Assembly (NCBI GenBank): GCA_026214975.1
Contig: JAOBSW010000744.1
Location: 124,001 to 188,000 of the forward strand
Direction of reading: 5' to 3'
Length of the DNA: 64,000 nucleotides
From: Gentiana macrophylla
Lineage: Eukaryota > Streptophyta > Magnoliopsida > Gentianales > Gentianaceae
How positions within the stretch are numbered: position 1 is the first letter of the stretch; every line of letters begins with the position of its first letter. A program made the translations under genes and the position numbers. Below the pieces are notes generated by a model, which saw nothing but the letters and a program-made list of their open reading frames with translations, did not search any database and was not told the origin of the DNA. Shown here one piece after another: positions 46,571-57,087 of this stretch.

Positions 46571-49546
46571 TCCGAGTCTCGGATTCGTACTACAAATGTC
46601 AAATTCACTTTCTTTGAGGCAACAATATATCGAGTTGAAAGTGAATCCATTTGTTCCAATGAATCTGAAAACAAAAAAATAAATTTTTCCGTGATATTCA
46701 AGGATCGAATTAAAAATTCATTTCCTCATACCCCTCCCACTATTCTAGCTGAAATTACTGCCCGTTGTTACTCTATTAATAGTTAATGCAAATCTTCCTT
46801 GTTCTTCCAAAGAACTAAGCTACCGATTCAAGTTACTCGGTTAAGAAAGTCGCTAAGGATTCATTGGTTAGTGATCCGAAATCACTTTCCTTATCCTATA
46901 ATTTCTTTATTTAATGTTTCGGTTTAGCCTCAAAACTTTAGTTAAGATGATTAACACTTATAGACATTCTTTCCCATTCTTAACTTTCCTTAAAAAGAAA
47001 TAGTCTTGAACTAGCAGATCGTTTGAGTAGACACTACTCGTGAACTGTGGGATGTCTAATAAAAGCGTTACCCAGTGGGACTAATTTTCTAATAAAAGCT
47101 CCCACTAGTTTATCGGTTCCAAATACCGTCTAACTAGCGACACTTTAATTTATGATTCTCCAATTATTTGAAAATTTCTCGTGTAGACACTACACAATTA
47201 AAATTTACTAGAAGAATTTTATCGTCCCAATCATCTTTCAAACTAACTACGGTTGTCTCTCAGATCTTGCCTGACGGCAATGATGACATACTTATTTACG
47301 TCACTTAAGTCTTGAAGGCTCAAGAGAAATATCTCTTCCGAAAAATTAATCGCACATAAGATCAATAAGTACAACGTTCTAGTTACTAACCACTTTTTAA
47401 CGAAGTCATTACTAGTCAATTTTACACTAGCAGTCTAGCACCCTAGAGAGATATGCATAACGGTTGTAAATAAAATTGACAGAATAAATCCAAATCATAC
47501 ACTACTAATAAATTTTAGGAACTATAAACTAAGTACTTATAGTCTATCCTACCGTTCCAAGGATTTAATCTAATACCTCAGTGCCTCCTTAGGGTAGGTC
47601 AAAGAGGTTTCGATTAATATTGAAGATCAAATTGAGAATCAAACATCTCATTTGTGATCGTCAATCACCTTTCCTTTTTCAGCCAAGGTACTACCAAAAA
47701 TACTCTTTATGAGTGTGACCTACTGTCTCAGATTTTTAGGTAGACCCCGAGTATGCCGCCTTAGGGTCGGCCAGTGACCCAACGAGTACCCAAAATACTA
47801 TCCTTTCGGAGACCAAGCCTTGAATTTTGATAGCGGTGAAGGCCTTCCTTAGAGAGGCCGGTCCCAGGCCGGCACGAGGCGTCACCATTCTCTCACGTTG
47901 CTTGTGTCAACAGTAGAGGCCGTGGGGTCGGCTGTCGCCTCTCCCGCTCCCACTCAATATTTTGAAAAAGTGGTGGGTTTACTGATCACATTTTTGGACT
48001 TGATGTTACATTAAGGAACAATAAATCATAGGCCCGAATGTTGCCGGTTATATGGGGTAGCCCTCCCGACCTATTCGTTGGAACATATGTGGCCGTCGGA
48101 CGGGTCAAGACTCGGGAGCACCGTTGAGCGCGGTGGCTCTTTCGGATGGCTCACCTTGCTGGACCCGTGCAAAGCGCCACACGCGTGGAGGTGAAGTCGA
48201 TCGAGCCGTAGCTCATTGTTGACTACCCAACCGTGGTTAAAACCACTTTCGAACCATGTATGCCCGTGATTATCCAATCCTTAAACACCAAACTTTCACG
48301 TAGACACTACGGAACAAAAACGTAATCTCGTCTAGGTAAGGTGGAATTCACGAAAATCCAACACCTTAACCCACGAGGTTTTGGGATTTTACTCCTTATG
48401 CTTTCGCAGAGTGGGATTCACCGAGAATCCATCACCCAACCTCGACGATTGAAAAAACCCGTGTTCCTCGGTTTTTACCCTAATTAGTTTCTAATCAATA
48501 TCAAACAATTAATTAAAACTAATTGCGTGTTTTATACATGCCTAACTAATTTCTCGAATTAATTTCTACATGTATGCATATGGAGTGGAATTCATGATAT
48601 GATGAATGTTATGGCAATTTTCCGGTTCTACACATACAATCGAAACATGTATACTAGTGCGGAAAATAAACATCAAGATGGACCGTTGGTACCCCCGTAT
48701 CTAATCTATATAAAAAAAATAAAGATAAAAACCCTAATCTGTAGCTGTTTAAAATCATCGACGATCGGCAAAACAAACGAACTCGGATCGCGACGAAACT
48801 TTCCAGATATGTTCTTCACTCCTCGGGATTCAATATGGACGGTTGGATCGGAGCTTTGACTTGTCAATCTTCTCCAGTGAACCGCCCAACTTGCTGCTGA
48901 ATCTGACTTTTTCAGCAGTGCATCAATGACTTCCCGAGGCCGATCGGGAAACGAGATGAATCCCGATCGACCTGAAATTATTATACCAGGTCCAAAACTC
49001 CATATTTATCGATCTGACCGGTTGGATTTACATTTCAACGGTCCAAACTCTCCCAGAAATTCGAGGAAGTCACAGGTAGGGTTTCTGTGAATCCTGCGTT
49101 TTTCTGTTACAGCAACTTCTTTGCAGCAACGAACGGATATCAAAAAGAACTCCGATCGATGCCAAATTTTGTGGGATTGTTCATCATCTTCCAATATTGA
49201 TTCTGACCGTAGGGATCTTCGTTTAAACGGCTCGATCAACGGGAAAAACGAAATAACTAAACAGCTACTAAACAGATCTATTTTCTGGAAATTAAAATTG
49301 CAATAAAAATAAATTACATAATTTCCTATACTCATATGAACGAATTTTCATCGTTTATATGAGTTTACAATAGATCTAACGGGTAAATTGAGTGCCAACC
49401 CCAATCCATCTCTTCAACCATAGCAATTTATCATTATCAAAGCATAAAACAAAGATAAAATTTTATCTACATGCAATCCCACTCCTTTAAATCGTTTATT
49501 TATGATTATAACTACATAAATCGTGGAACCTTGCTCTGATACCACA
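46571..49546 (-). other. LX internal region, 5' segment: non-coding
   Basis: This is 2.98 kb between RetroE and the LX primer site. There is no credible ORF (the longest, 48277-48071 and 49335-49006 on the minus strand, show no known motif). A GC-richer stretch (about 47740-47960) contains GGCCGG/GGCCTT palindromic phrases and may fold. The rest is AT-rich. I see no gag remnant. Confidence 0.7.
49533..49544 (-). other. LX primer binding site (initiator Met tRNA)
   Basis: The minus strand reads TGGTATCAGAGC followed by AAGGTT, a perfect 12-base match to the complement of the plant initiator Met tRNA 3' end. It starts two bases inside the 5' LTR. Confidence 0.9.
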
Positions 49547-50756
49547 TGAAGGATGTAGGATCTTAGATCTAAACGAGTTAGATCTACGCACAGCGGATGG
49601 ATCACGATTTATATATTACAATACATAATTAAAGGATTTAACAACTACAAGGGGGTTAAGATCGTGTTACCAATAGTAGGAAGAGAAGTCAAGATCTTCC
49701 GATGTGTTCTCCAAACGGCGGTTGGTGGACACCCTTCTTGATATCTGAGCCTCCTTGATATGCAACACCAAGAAAAACTTAGAGTTTTTCTTCTACTAAA
49801 ACCCGCAGACAAGAGAAAACTAATTTTCCTCTCCTTTTTTGTGGTGGTGAAAATTTAGCCAATCCAAAAGGCAGGAGAAACTCTCTTTTATAGGAGAGTA
49901 AACCTTGTCCTCCAAGGATTAAATAATTAAGAGATAATTATTCCATTAATCCTTTATTCCAAATAAAAGATAAATAAAATGATTATCCCAAACAAATTAG
50001 GATAAATCATATTATTATCTAATATTCCAAGAATTATCATTTAACAAATAAAAGATAAATCACATGTCAAATAATTATCCAAGAAAACTAATTTCTCTCT
50101 AATTAAACAACATCATTGGCGCCACCTTTAGGGTTTCCAAGCCCACGTAAAATGTCTTTTATGTATATTATATTATCTAGCCCAACTAAATAATATTTTG
50201 CATATCAATTAATTAGCCCAGCCAATTAATTATCACTGAGGCCCAAATAACAAGATTATTTGTTCGAATTACGAAAGCCACATCGGGACTTGTGGGCCTA
50301 TAACAGGTAGCTCCAATAATTAATTATTCATCGAACCGAATAAGTACATTAATTATTAATTTCGGGATTACGCCACCATAAACCCGAAACTGAACTCTAC
50401 CGATTATAGATGTATACTTATACTCAACCCATAAAGTGAACACTACAACACAATAGGCTTTTTACGACACATTCTTCGCGGCATTTTGATAATTGTCATG
50501 AATTTACCGACATAAGTTACTTATCGCCACAAATGTACGACATTTTTGTAACATACTATTTTATGACGCTAATTGCCGGCATTTATCCGACACTCATTGT
50601 TTATGTCACAAATGCATGGCGTTTTTTGTGGTGGTTAAATGTTATGTCGCATAATACACGTCAATTTTATGACGTTTCATGATTATGTTGAAAAAGTTTG
50701 TGTCAATTTCACGGCATTTATAAGATATATATATTTAAAGCACAGATAGTCACCTG

Positions 50757-50757
<1 letters not shown>

Positions 50758-50799
<42 letters not shown>
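50758..50799. repeat. (TA)n microsatellite
   Basis: An alternating TA run of about 20 units lies inside the CACTA element. Confidence 0.95.
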
Positions 50800-50803
<4 letters not shown>

Positions 50804-51082
50804 TACAGATAGTCACTTGTAAGGAGTGAAATATATATATATGTATATATTTCTTTCAAGGAGGTAAAAAGTGAATTGAATCAAAAGTTGGAAAAATGCT
50901 TTAGCTTGGACTCGATCACTGTATCTTTAGGGTCATAATTTATGTTTCAGACCACTGCGATAACAAACAAAATTAATTGGAAGGGGTTATACATATTATA
51001 TACTAGATTTGGTTATGTTTAATTACAAATAGTGCCCCTCAAAAAAAATTACAAACAGAATAAATAAATATATTTATTAACA

Positions 51083-51086
<4 letters not shown>

Positions 51087-51148
<62 letters not shown>

Positions 51149-51152
51149 TATA
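51087..51152. repeat. (TA)n(CA)n compound microsatellite
   Basis: A TA run passes directly into a CA run of about ten units, then back to TA. Confidence 0.95.
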
Positions 51153-51194
51153 TTAGGTAAAAAAAACTACAAATAAAAAATTATAAACTAATTA

Positions 51195-52650
51195 GGTTAG
51201 TTAAACTTCATATTGCACTTTGATTAAGACCGATCAACCACAAACATTGTATTCGGTTTAAGCAACCTCAAATTGACAACCGATCGAGCCTGATCTACCC
51301 TAAACACTGCAATCCAGTTAACTTAACATCATATTGTGGTTGATCAGAGACATGATCAACCTGAAAACTATAATCGGGTTAACTGAACCCTTGAGTTGAT
51401 GGTCGATCAAAGTGTGATCTACCCCAAACACACTAATTGAGTTAATGTGAACATGAAATTGATGGTAGATCAAGCATGGTTCGACCATAAATAGTGCAGT
51501 AGGGTTAATTGAACCACTTATTTACAATCGATCAATCCTTATCAACATAATCAGTGTAATTGGGTTAACTGAACTTCAATTTGAACTTCGATTAAACCTG
51601 ATCAACAAGAAACACTTTAGTCTGGTTAATTAAACTTAAAATTAACTATTGATCAAGCCTAGTCAACCATAAAGACTGTAATTGGGTCAACCAAACCTCA
51701 ATTTGACTATTGAACATGACCAATCAACCTTAATCATTGTATTTCGGTTAGTCGAACATCAATTTGAACTTCGAGTAAGGCATATCAACCAAAGACAGTT
51801 TAATCGGGTTTACTGAACATCAAATTGACGGTCGATCAAGCTTGATCAACCACAAACATTATAATTGGGACAAATGAACATTAAATTCATGATCGATTAA
51901 GCTTGATCAACCATAAACACTCTAATTGGGTTATTTGAACCTTGCTCGATCAACCCTAAGCATTGTAATGGGTTAATTGAACACCAAATCGACGGTCGGT
52001 CAATCCCAGCCAACCTCAACAATGTAATTAGGTTAACTGAACCTTAAATTGAAGACCTTAAATTGTGTTAAGAAGACCTTAAATTGAAGTAGATCAAGCC
52101 TGATAACCCCAAACAATGTAATCAAGTTAAGTGAACATCAATTTGACCTTCAATTCAAGCTCGATCGACCTTAAGCATTATGGTTTGGTTGACTGAACCT
52201 CAGATTGCATGTCGATATAATATGATCAACCTGAACACTTAATTTTGTTAACAGAACCTTGAATTGATGGTTGATCAAGCATAATCAACCCCAAACGCTA
52301 TAATTGGATTAACGTGAATATCAAATTGATGGTCAATCATGTTTGGTCAACCATAAAGGTTGTAATTGGGTTATCTGAACCTTAATTGACTGTCGATAAA
52401 GCCTGATCAACCTTAATCATTGTGACTGGTTTGTTGTAGTTCAGTTTGAACTTTGATAAATTCCGATCAACCCAAGACACTTTAATCGGGTTCATTAAAC
52501 CTCGGATTGACAGTCGATTAAACTCGAGCAACCACAAACTCTGTAATTAGGTTAGTTGAGCATCATAGTGACGATCGATCAAGCGTGATAAACTATAATC
52601 AATATAATTGGATTAATTGAACCTGAAATTGATGGTCCGTCCACTGAACA
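51195..52650. repeat. Degenerate ~61-bp tandem array, about 24 units
   Basis: Successive units follow the pattern GGTTAACTGAACCTCAAATTG - GGTCGATCAAGCCTGATCAACC - AAACACTGTAATTGG. Early unit lengths are 60-62 bp and the units have diverged strongly. The array sits inside the CACTA element and contains many GATC/TCGATC words that could be protein-binding sites. There is no coding content. Confidence 0.85.
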
Positions 52651-52736
52651 CTGTATTGTTAATATCACGTGAATATTATTATAATGTAATGATAAATCAT
52701 TTACTATGTTTACCCCCTAACACCCCTTAATTACTA

Positions 52737-53002
52737 CATCCGTCCCAAAATATAAGTCCGTTTGGATATTTTTTTACACAGATTAGAAAAGTTTGTTAAA
52801 TTGATTATGTGTCATTAATTTTGAGGAAAAAAATTTCTAAAATGACATTTGAATATTATTAATGAATGAATATATAATAAATAAGGGGTAAAAAAAAAAT
52901 ATATATATATATATATAATAAACGCTTCATTGATTTTCTAAATGGATTTACATTATGGGACAAAATCAAAAAACTAAATTGACTTATATTTGGGGACGGA
53001 GG
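52737..53002. mobile_element. Stowaway-like MITE (266 bp), TSD TA
   Basis: The ends CATCCGTCCCAAAATATAAG and (complement) CCTCCGTCCCCAAATATAAG are inverted repeats of about 24 bp, flanked by TA on each side. The CTCCGTCCC end and TA target are the hallmarks of plant Stowaway (Tc1/mariner-type) MITEs. It is nested in the CACTA element. Confidence 0.85.
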
Positions 53003-53339
53003 TAATACAATATATTTGATGTTTATATCTCTTAAATGATACTATATATTAAATTTATATTACCTTTTTTTACTACGAAAGAAATTATATTAATTACTTA
53101 AATATAACCTTAACATAACGCTACTGTATTACCTTCACATTTCGAATTCATTAACTCTATCCTAATGAACATTTGTTCTCCGTTACCCACTCCCACGTTC
53201 ATCCCGATTATTCGGTAAAAGCGAAACCATTTGTTATACGAGAGATTCGAGATAAAATCGATCGTATTATCACTCTGAGATCCTAATTCGAATTTCAAAT
53301 CAACGCTATCCCTACCGAAAATTTCCCCTCAATCTAAAT

Positions 53340-55060
53340 TCAATCGTAGACTCAAATGCGTATTCAAGGCAATTCATTGTTGCCGCCATTTTCATGATTC
53401 TAAGCTATTGTAGAGGAAATCGGTGGGCCGAGAGGTTTCAAGTTCTTATTACAATCGCTAAAGGTAGCTTTGAATTCTTTTTATTTTTGATTTTTTTTAG
53501 TTCACATCAATGACTGATCGGATTTAGGGCTTTTTACCTCTAGCTCGTGGTGCAATACTGAGTAGTGGTATGTTTTTTTTAAGGTAGGGAGACGATGAGG
53601 GCAGTCGGGAAGGCGGCTAAAATCGGCTTGGTCAACTGTGGACATGGCTACCATATTCCTGAAGGTTAATAAGGTTAATTCTTTTCCTCCCATTTATGCA
53701 ACATTGATTCTCACTTATCTGTTCACAAGCATATGCAGCATATAGGAAGCAGAAAAGTAGATTGGCATTTTTATCCAAAGTTGTTCGGCCTTTATGGGTC
53801 TCAAGTGATTGAAGTAAAGGTATATCATTTTTCATTGCTTAGCTTTGGAACATGCTACTCCTGAAGGTTGTAATTGTGTTAGTTACTTCAAATTTTTAGT
53901 TCATTTCATACTTTATTACAATTTATTCAATGTGTTAGATGTTCTTATTCTACAAATGTAGTTTGACTAGAACATACCCTTCTGCTTCTTACAGTCCACC
54001 TGACTTGAATAATCTTCACTCTACAAGGACAGTATTGATTGTGGAAACAACCATGATCGAATACATATATAGAATATCATGATATTTTTCTAAGGGATTA
54101 GTTCCAGCATATCACAGTTTGAGTTGTATTGCTTATATCTTGATAAAACAATAAGAGAAATGTGATCAGAAATTAGTGTGTGATCATTGGGAGGCTAATT
54201 TGAAACATAAATCTCTTGAACAGCAAGTTTAGGAGGTAATGCATGGCTCTTTTTGCCCTTATTCCTAACATTTTTCATTTGGGTCGGTCTATGTTAAAGC
54301 ATTTATGACGTTCAATGTTGTTTCACTATCATGCCATGGAGCAAGACTTCATTGTAGAATAATCATTTTCAACTTCTATTTTATTCTATGTTTTGCATTT
54401 TTTTTTTATTTTACAAATCCTAAAATATTCCGTGCATTACAGTTCAATCAACATTGTGGAGGCTCTCTATGAGCTCTGCCATCTTTACGATTCTCGTTAC
54501 AATTATACAAGCAATGATGAAGTCACCTTCCTGGTTCTTGAAGTTTAGATTTTTTTGGGTTTCTGTTTTGTTTCTTGAAGGCTCATTTGTGAGTTTAATA
54601 TATTTTATTTTGATAATTTTTAATTGTTGGAGTAGATTATTTTTTCTGCATGTGTATTTTAGGTACACTGGCGAGCAGATTTGGAAAATTGAAGAGTTAA
54701 TAAGAATAAGGAATGTGTTGGAACCCCAAAAACTTGTAAGGGTTATGGCTTCTTTCCTACCTAATCTAATGCGTCATTACTAAAACCGCCACCTGCACTT
54801 GATTCTGGCATAAGGAATATCCGGAGCACTTGATTCTGGCATAAGGAATCTCCGGAGTAAAAAGGATGCTTCCATTTTCTCTGGCTGCCATAGAACAAAA
54901 CATGAAGTTGATGCAGTATTCATACTCAGAGTCAGAACTTGAAAGTTGAGGTCAATCCCACCTCCATCACGGTCTTGAGAGCCCAGGAAGGAATTTGAAC
55001 TATTTGTCATCTTCATTTTGGTTCTTCATTGCAGCTATGATGGACCTTATTGCGGTCTTT
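53340..55060 (+). pseudogene. Exon-like fragments inside the CACTA element, origin unknown
   Basis: Several short open stretches are bordered by splice-like signals. One near 53595-53664 encodes RAVGKAAKIGLVNCGHG. One near 53730-53816 follows a CACAAG acceptor-like edge. One near 54442-54545, after CATTACAG, encodes INIVEALYELCHLYDSRYN. One near 54662-54734, after a TTTTAG edge, encodes YTGEQIWKIEELIRIRN and ends at CTT|GTAAGG. A 31-bp direct duplication (ACTTGATTCTGGCATAAGGA region) lies at about 54798-54860. The codon-like composition suggests a captured host gene piece, which is common in CACTA elements, but I do not recognise the gene and the frames do not join with certainty. The rest of 53003-55440 shows nothing. 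Confidence 0.35.
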
Positions 55061-56591
55061 GGAGTTTTCTGATGATTATTGCAATCCTGATGTTTGGGAT
55101 GTGTGTCGGCCGATTTTAACTCCTACTCCCGGTTTCCCGAGGATAGATTTGGTGCAAACTATACTTTTGGTCTTTAGAAGGTTTAGTTCGAATTGTATTG
55201 CAACTTTTATGTACTTTTATCTGCAAATTGCTGAATTTCAATATACTTGTCCATTTATAATAAAATTGTCTATTTCTAGTAAATTGTGTAATATCTTTCA
55301 AAACAACTATCAGTGAAGCGAGCAGAAAACCAACATTTTTATGGTAAATGAATCATGCATTGGTAAACTGTCACAAAAATGTGACATTCTAAATGAAAAA
55401 GTGTTGGAAATTTTGCCACAATTGATGTGCAACAATCAATATATATAAGTGTAGTTAAATTGCCATAAGGCTACTCTCGTCACAATAGTCAAGTGCCGGA
55501 AAAATTGCCAAAAAGATCACTTTTTCAAAGCGTCAAAAAAGTGCTACAAATGAAACATATGACACTTACATTAAGTGCCATATTACCGCCACAAAGCTTG
55601 CCGACGGAACAAAAAGCGTCGCAAACATTGCCGACGCCTTGATTGTGACACTTAAATAACCGCCGTTTTATGCGTCGTGATTGATTTTTACGGCGCTTAG
55701 TTCTATGGTCCCGACAATTATTTTGTGCCGTAAAAAGCCAAAAATGTTGTAGTGGAATAAGCGTGCATTGATATAATCACAACATACGGATTAACCCTCC
55801 ATAGACTGTCCATTCTGAGTGGGAAGTCTCCGTGAACCCGACTCAGAATATCTTATCCTTATTTACCATTAACCCCCTAGTGATCAATTAGTTCACATAT
55901 CTGACTAGTAGCTAATTAGTCTAACATGAACTGGGCCCATCGATCATTTTCTTAGGGCTAAAAAATAAGGCGACTATCTCTCTACTTCCCGCAGGAAGGA
56001 ATGGATTCCATGTCTGTGAAAATCAGAACTACTCACTCATTTGGAGATAGTGCCAATGAGAAGTGGCTTGGAACACATATTTAAGTGAACCGTAACTAAC
56101 ACATCAAACACTACCCCGGGACAAGCAGCACCCTGTGATCACCTCAGGATTAAGGTTGATCCATATATGATCATCTAATGATTTAATAAGATTCCTCGAT
56201 TACGGAATTATACCGAGAAATACATATTAAATCGGTCCAGTCCTATATGAATGCCATCATATATAAATGCCCCACGTAGGTACCCTCTACCGACAGTCCG
56301 GATAAGACTATCACACCCTAAGGTGTTCTGGGCGCATTATTGGTGTTTTAATCAAGAGACCCTAAACTCTGATTAAGTTCACCACGGACTACCAGTTTAA
56401 GTATATCACCACTAACTCAATCCTCACGTGTAATCCATACACTGAGTTAAGTGGTTACATACAAATATACTTAGGGTTTGCAGCAGTGTATTACTTTACA
56501 AGCACAAAGCAAGTAACTAAGGTGAGATAAATTCTGTCATCCAATATCAAAAACAATTACACAAATTGTCTTTCGGGCACTACACCTAACA

Positions 56592-56982
56592 GAGTGGACT
56601 GACAGGAGAAGAGTGCACTGACAGGAGAAGAGTGGACTGACAGGATTACACCACCTGGAACCACTATAAAATTTGCCTACTTACTTTCTGCAATTATATT
56701 CCGCATTTAGTACATTTAGCACATCAACCTACTGAACTAGCAACTGAATCACACACATACACTATTGAGTATCTAATACTTGGTATCGTATTTTAACAAG
56801 TAATAAGGTTTAATTTAAATATATTCCGCTACAACAAATTGGTAAAGTCATGAGTCGCTAGCTCATCGAGCTATCGCCAATTTCTTGAAGTTCTTGAGTT
56901 TGTTAACTTCAAAAGTTTTAAGTGTTAAGTTTATTCACTCCCCCCATCTAAACTTAACCAAAGCCTTTTCAAGGGACCAACA
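56592..56982 (+). repeat. RetroD 5' LTR, right part
   Basis: It continues the LTR broken at 28625 and ends AAGGGACCAACA at 56982. At 56591-56647 a 19-bp unit (AGAGTGGACTGACAGGAGA and variants) occurs three times. Other LTRs of the family have it once and carry about 45 bp upstream that is missing here. Confidence 0.9.
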
Positions 56983-56984
56983 AT

Positions 56985-56996
56985 TGGTAACCGAGC
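56985..56996 (+). other. RetroD primer binding site (degenerate)
   Basis: TGGTAACCGAGC lies two bases inside the LTR. It has three mismatches to the initiator Met tRNA complement, compared with one in RetroA and RetroE. The ~90-bp leader to gag follows. Confidence 0.75.
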
Positions 56997-57087
56997 AGTG
57001 CTTCTGTTCTGAAGTAATACTACTTGTTGTGCTTGTGAAAATATTTTGAAAACTTTTTCAAGTTTCTGATTTTCAAAGCTTTGCATC

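Larger units (their letters stand above)
50441..55754. mobile_element. Non-autonomous CACTA (En/Spm-type) DNA transposon, 5.3 kb, TSD GAA
   Basis: The ends are CACTACAACA at 50441 and TGTTGTAGTG ending at 55754. The terminal inverted repeat extends imperfectly to about 30 bp, with a shared GGCTTTTTACG block. The 3-bp duplication GAA (50438-50440, 55755-55757) is confirmed by the uninterrupted LTR copy. Subterminal regions (about 50441-50720 and 55440-55754) repeat short words such as GACAT, CCGAC, GCCAC and GTCGC in both orientations, as CACTA transposase-binding regions do. No transposase ORF is visible. Confidence 0.93.
28626..56591 (-). mobile_element. LX: non-coding LTR element (LARD-like), TSD GAGTG, host of RetroE and a CACTA transposon
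   Basis: The two LTRs (28626-30359 and 49547-56591) are near-identical once the CACTA insert is removed: 1734 versus about 1728 bp. Both run TGTTAGGTGTAG...TTCA on the minus strand. Perfect 5-bp duplications GAGTG flank the element at 28621-28625 and 56592-56596. A primer site and a polypurine tract are at the expected ends. After subtracting RetroE, the internal region is about 5.4 kb and holds no gag, pol or other recognisable ORF, so the element must rely on proteins made elsewhere. Orientation is set by primer site and polypurine tract. Confidence 0.9.
49547..56591 (-). repeat. LX 5' LTR, split by a CACTA transposon
   Basis: LTR sequence occupies 49547-50440 and 55758-56591, about 1728 bp in all, and aligns with 28626-30359. 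The CACTA element plus one copy of its 3-bp duplication (GAA) accounts for the rest. The intact LX 3' LTR shows the empty site GTGAATAAGCG at about 29519-29529. Confidence 0.93.

Noticed and set aside
47740..47960. GC-richer segment resembling rDNA
   Set aside because: No recognisable 18S, 5.8S or 25S core sequence; it lies within LX and is probably element-specific.
48071..48277. 68-codon minus-strand ORF in LX
   Set aside because: Short, no recognisable motif and no sign of conservation within the window; likely chance.
50441..55754. Autonomous CACTA element with transposase
   Set aside because: No long ORF or transposase motif between the terminal repeats; the interior is repeats, a MITE and short exon-like pieces.
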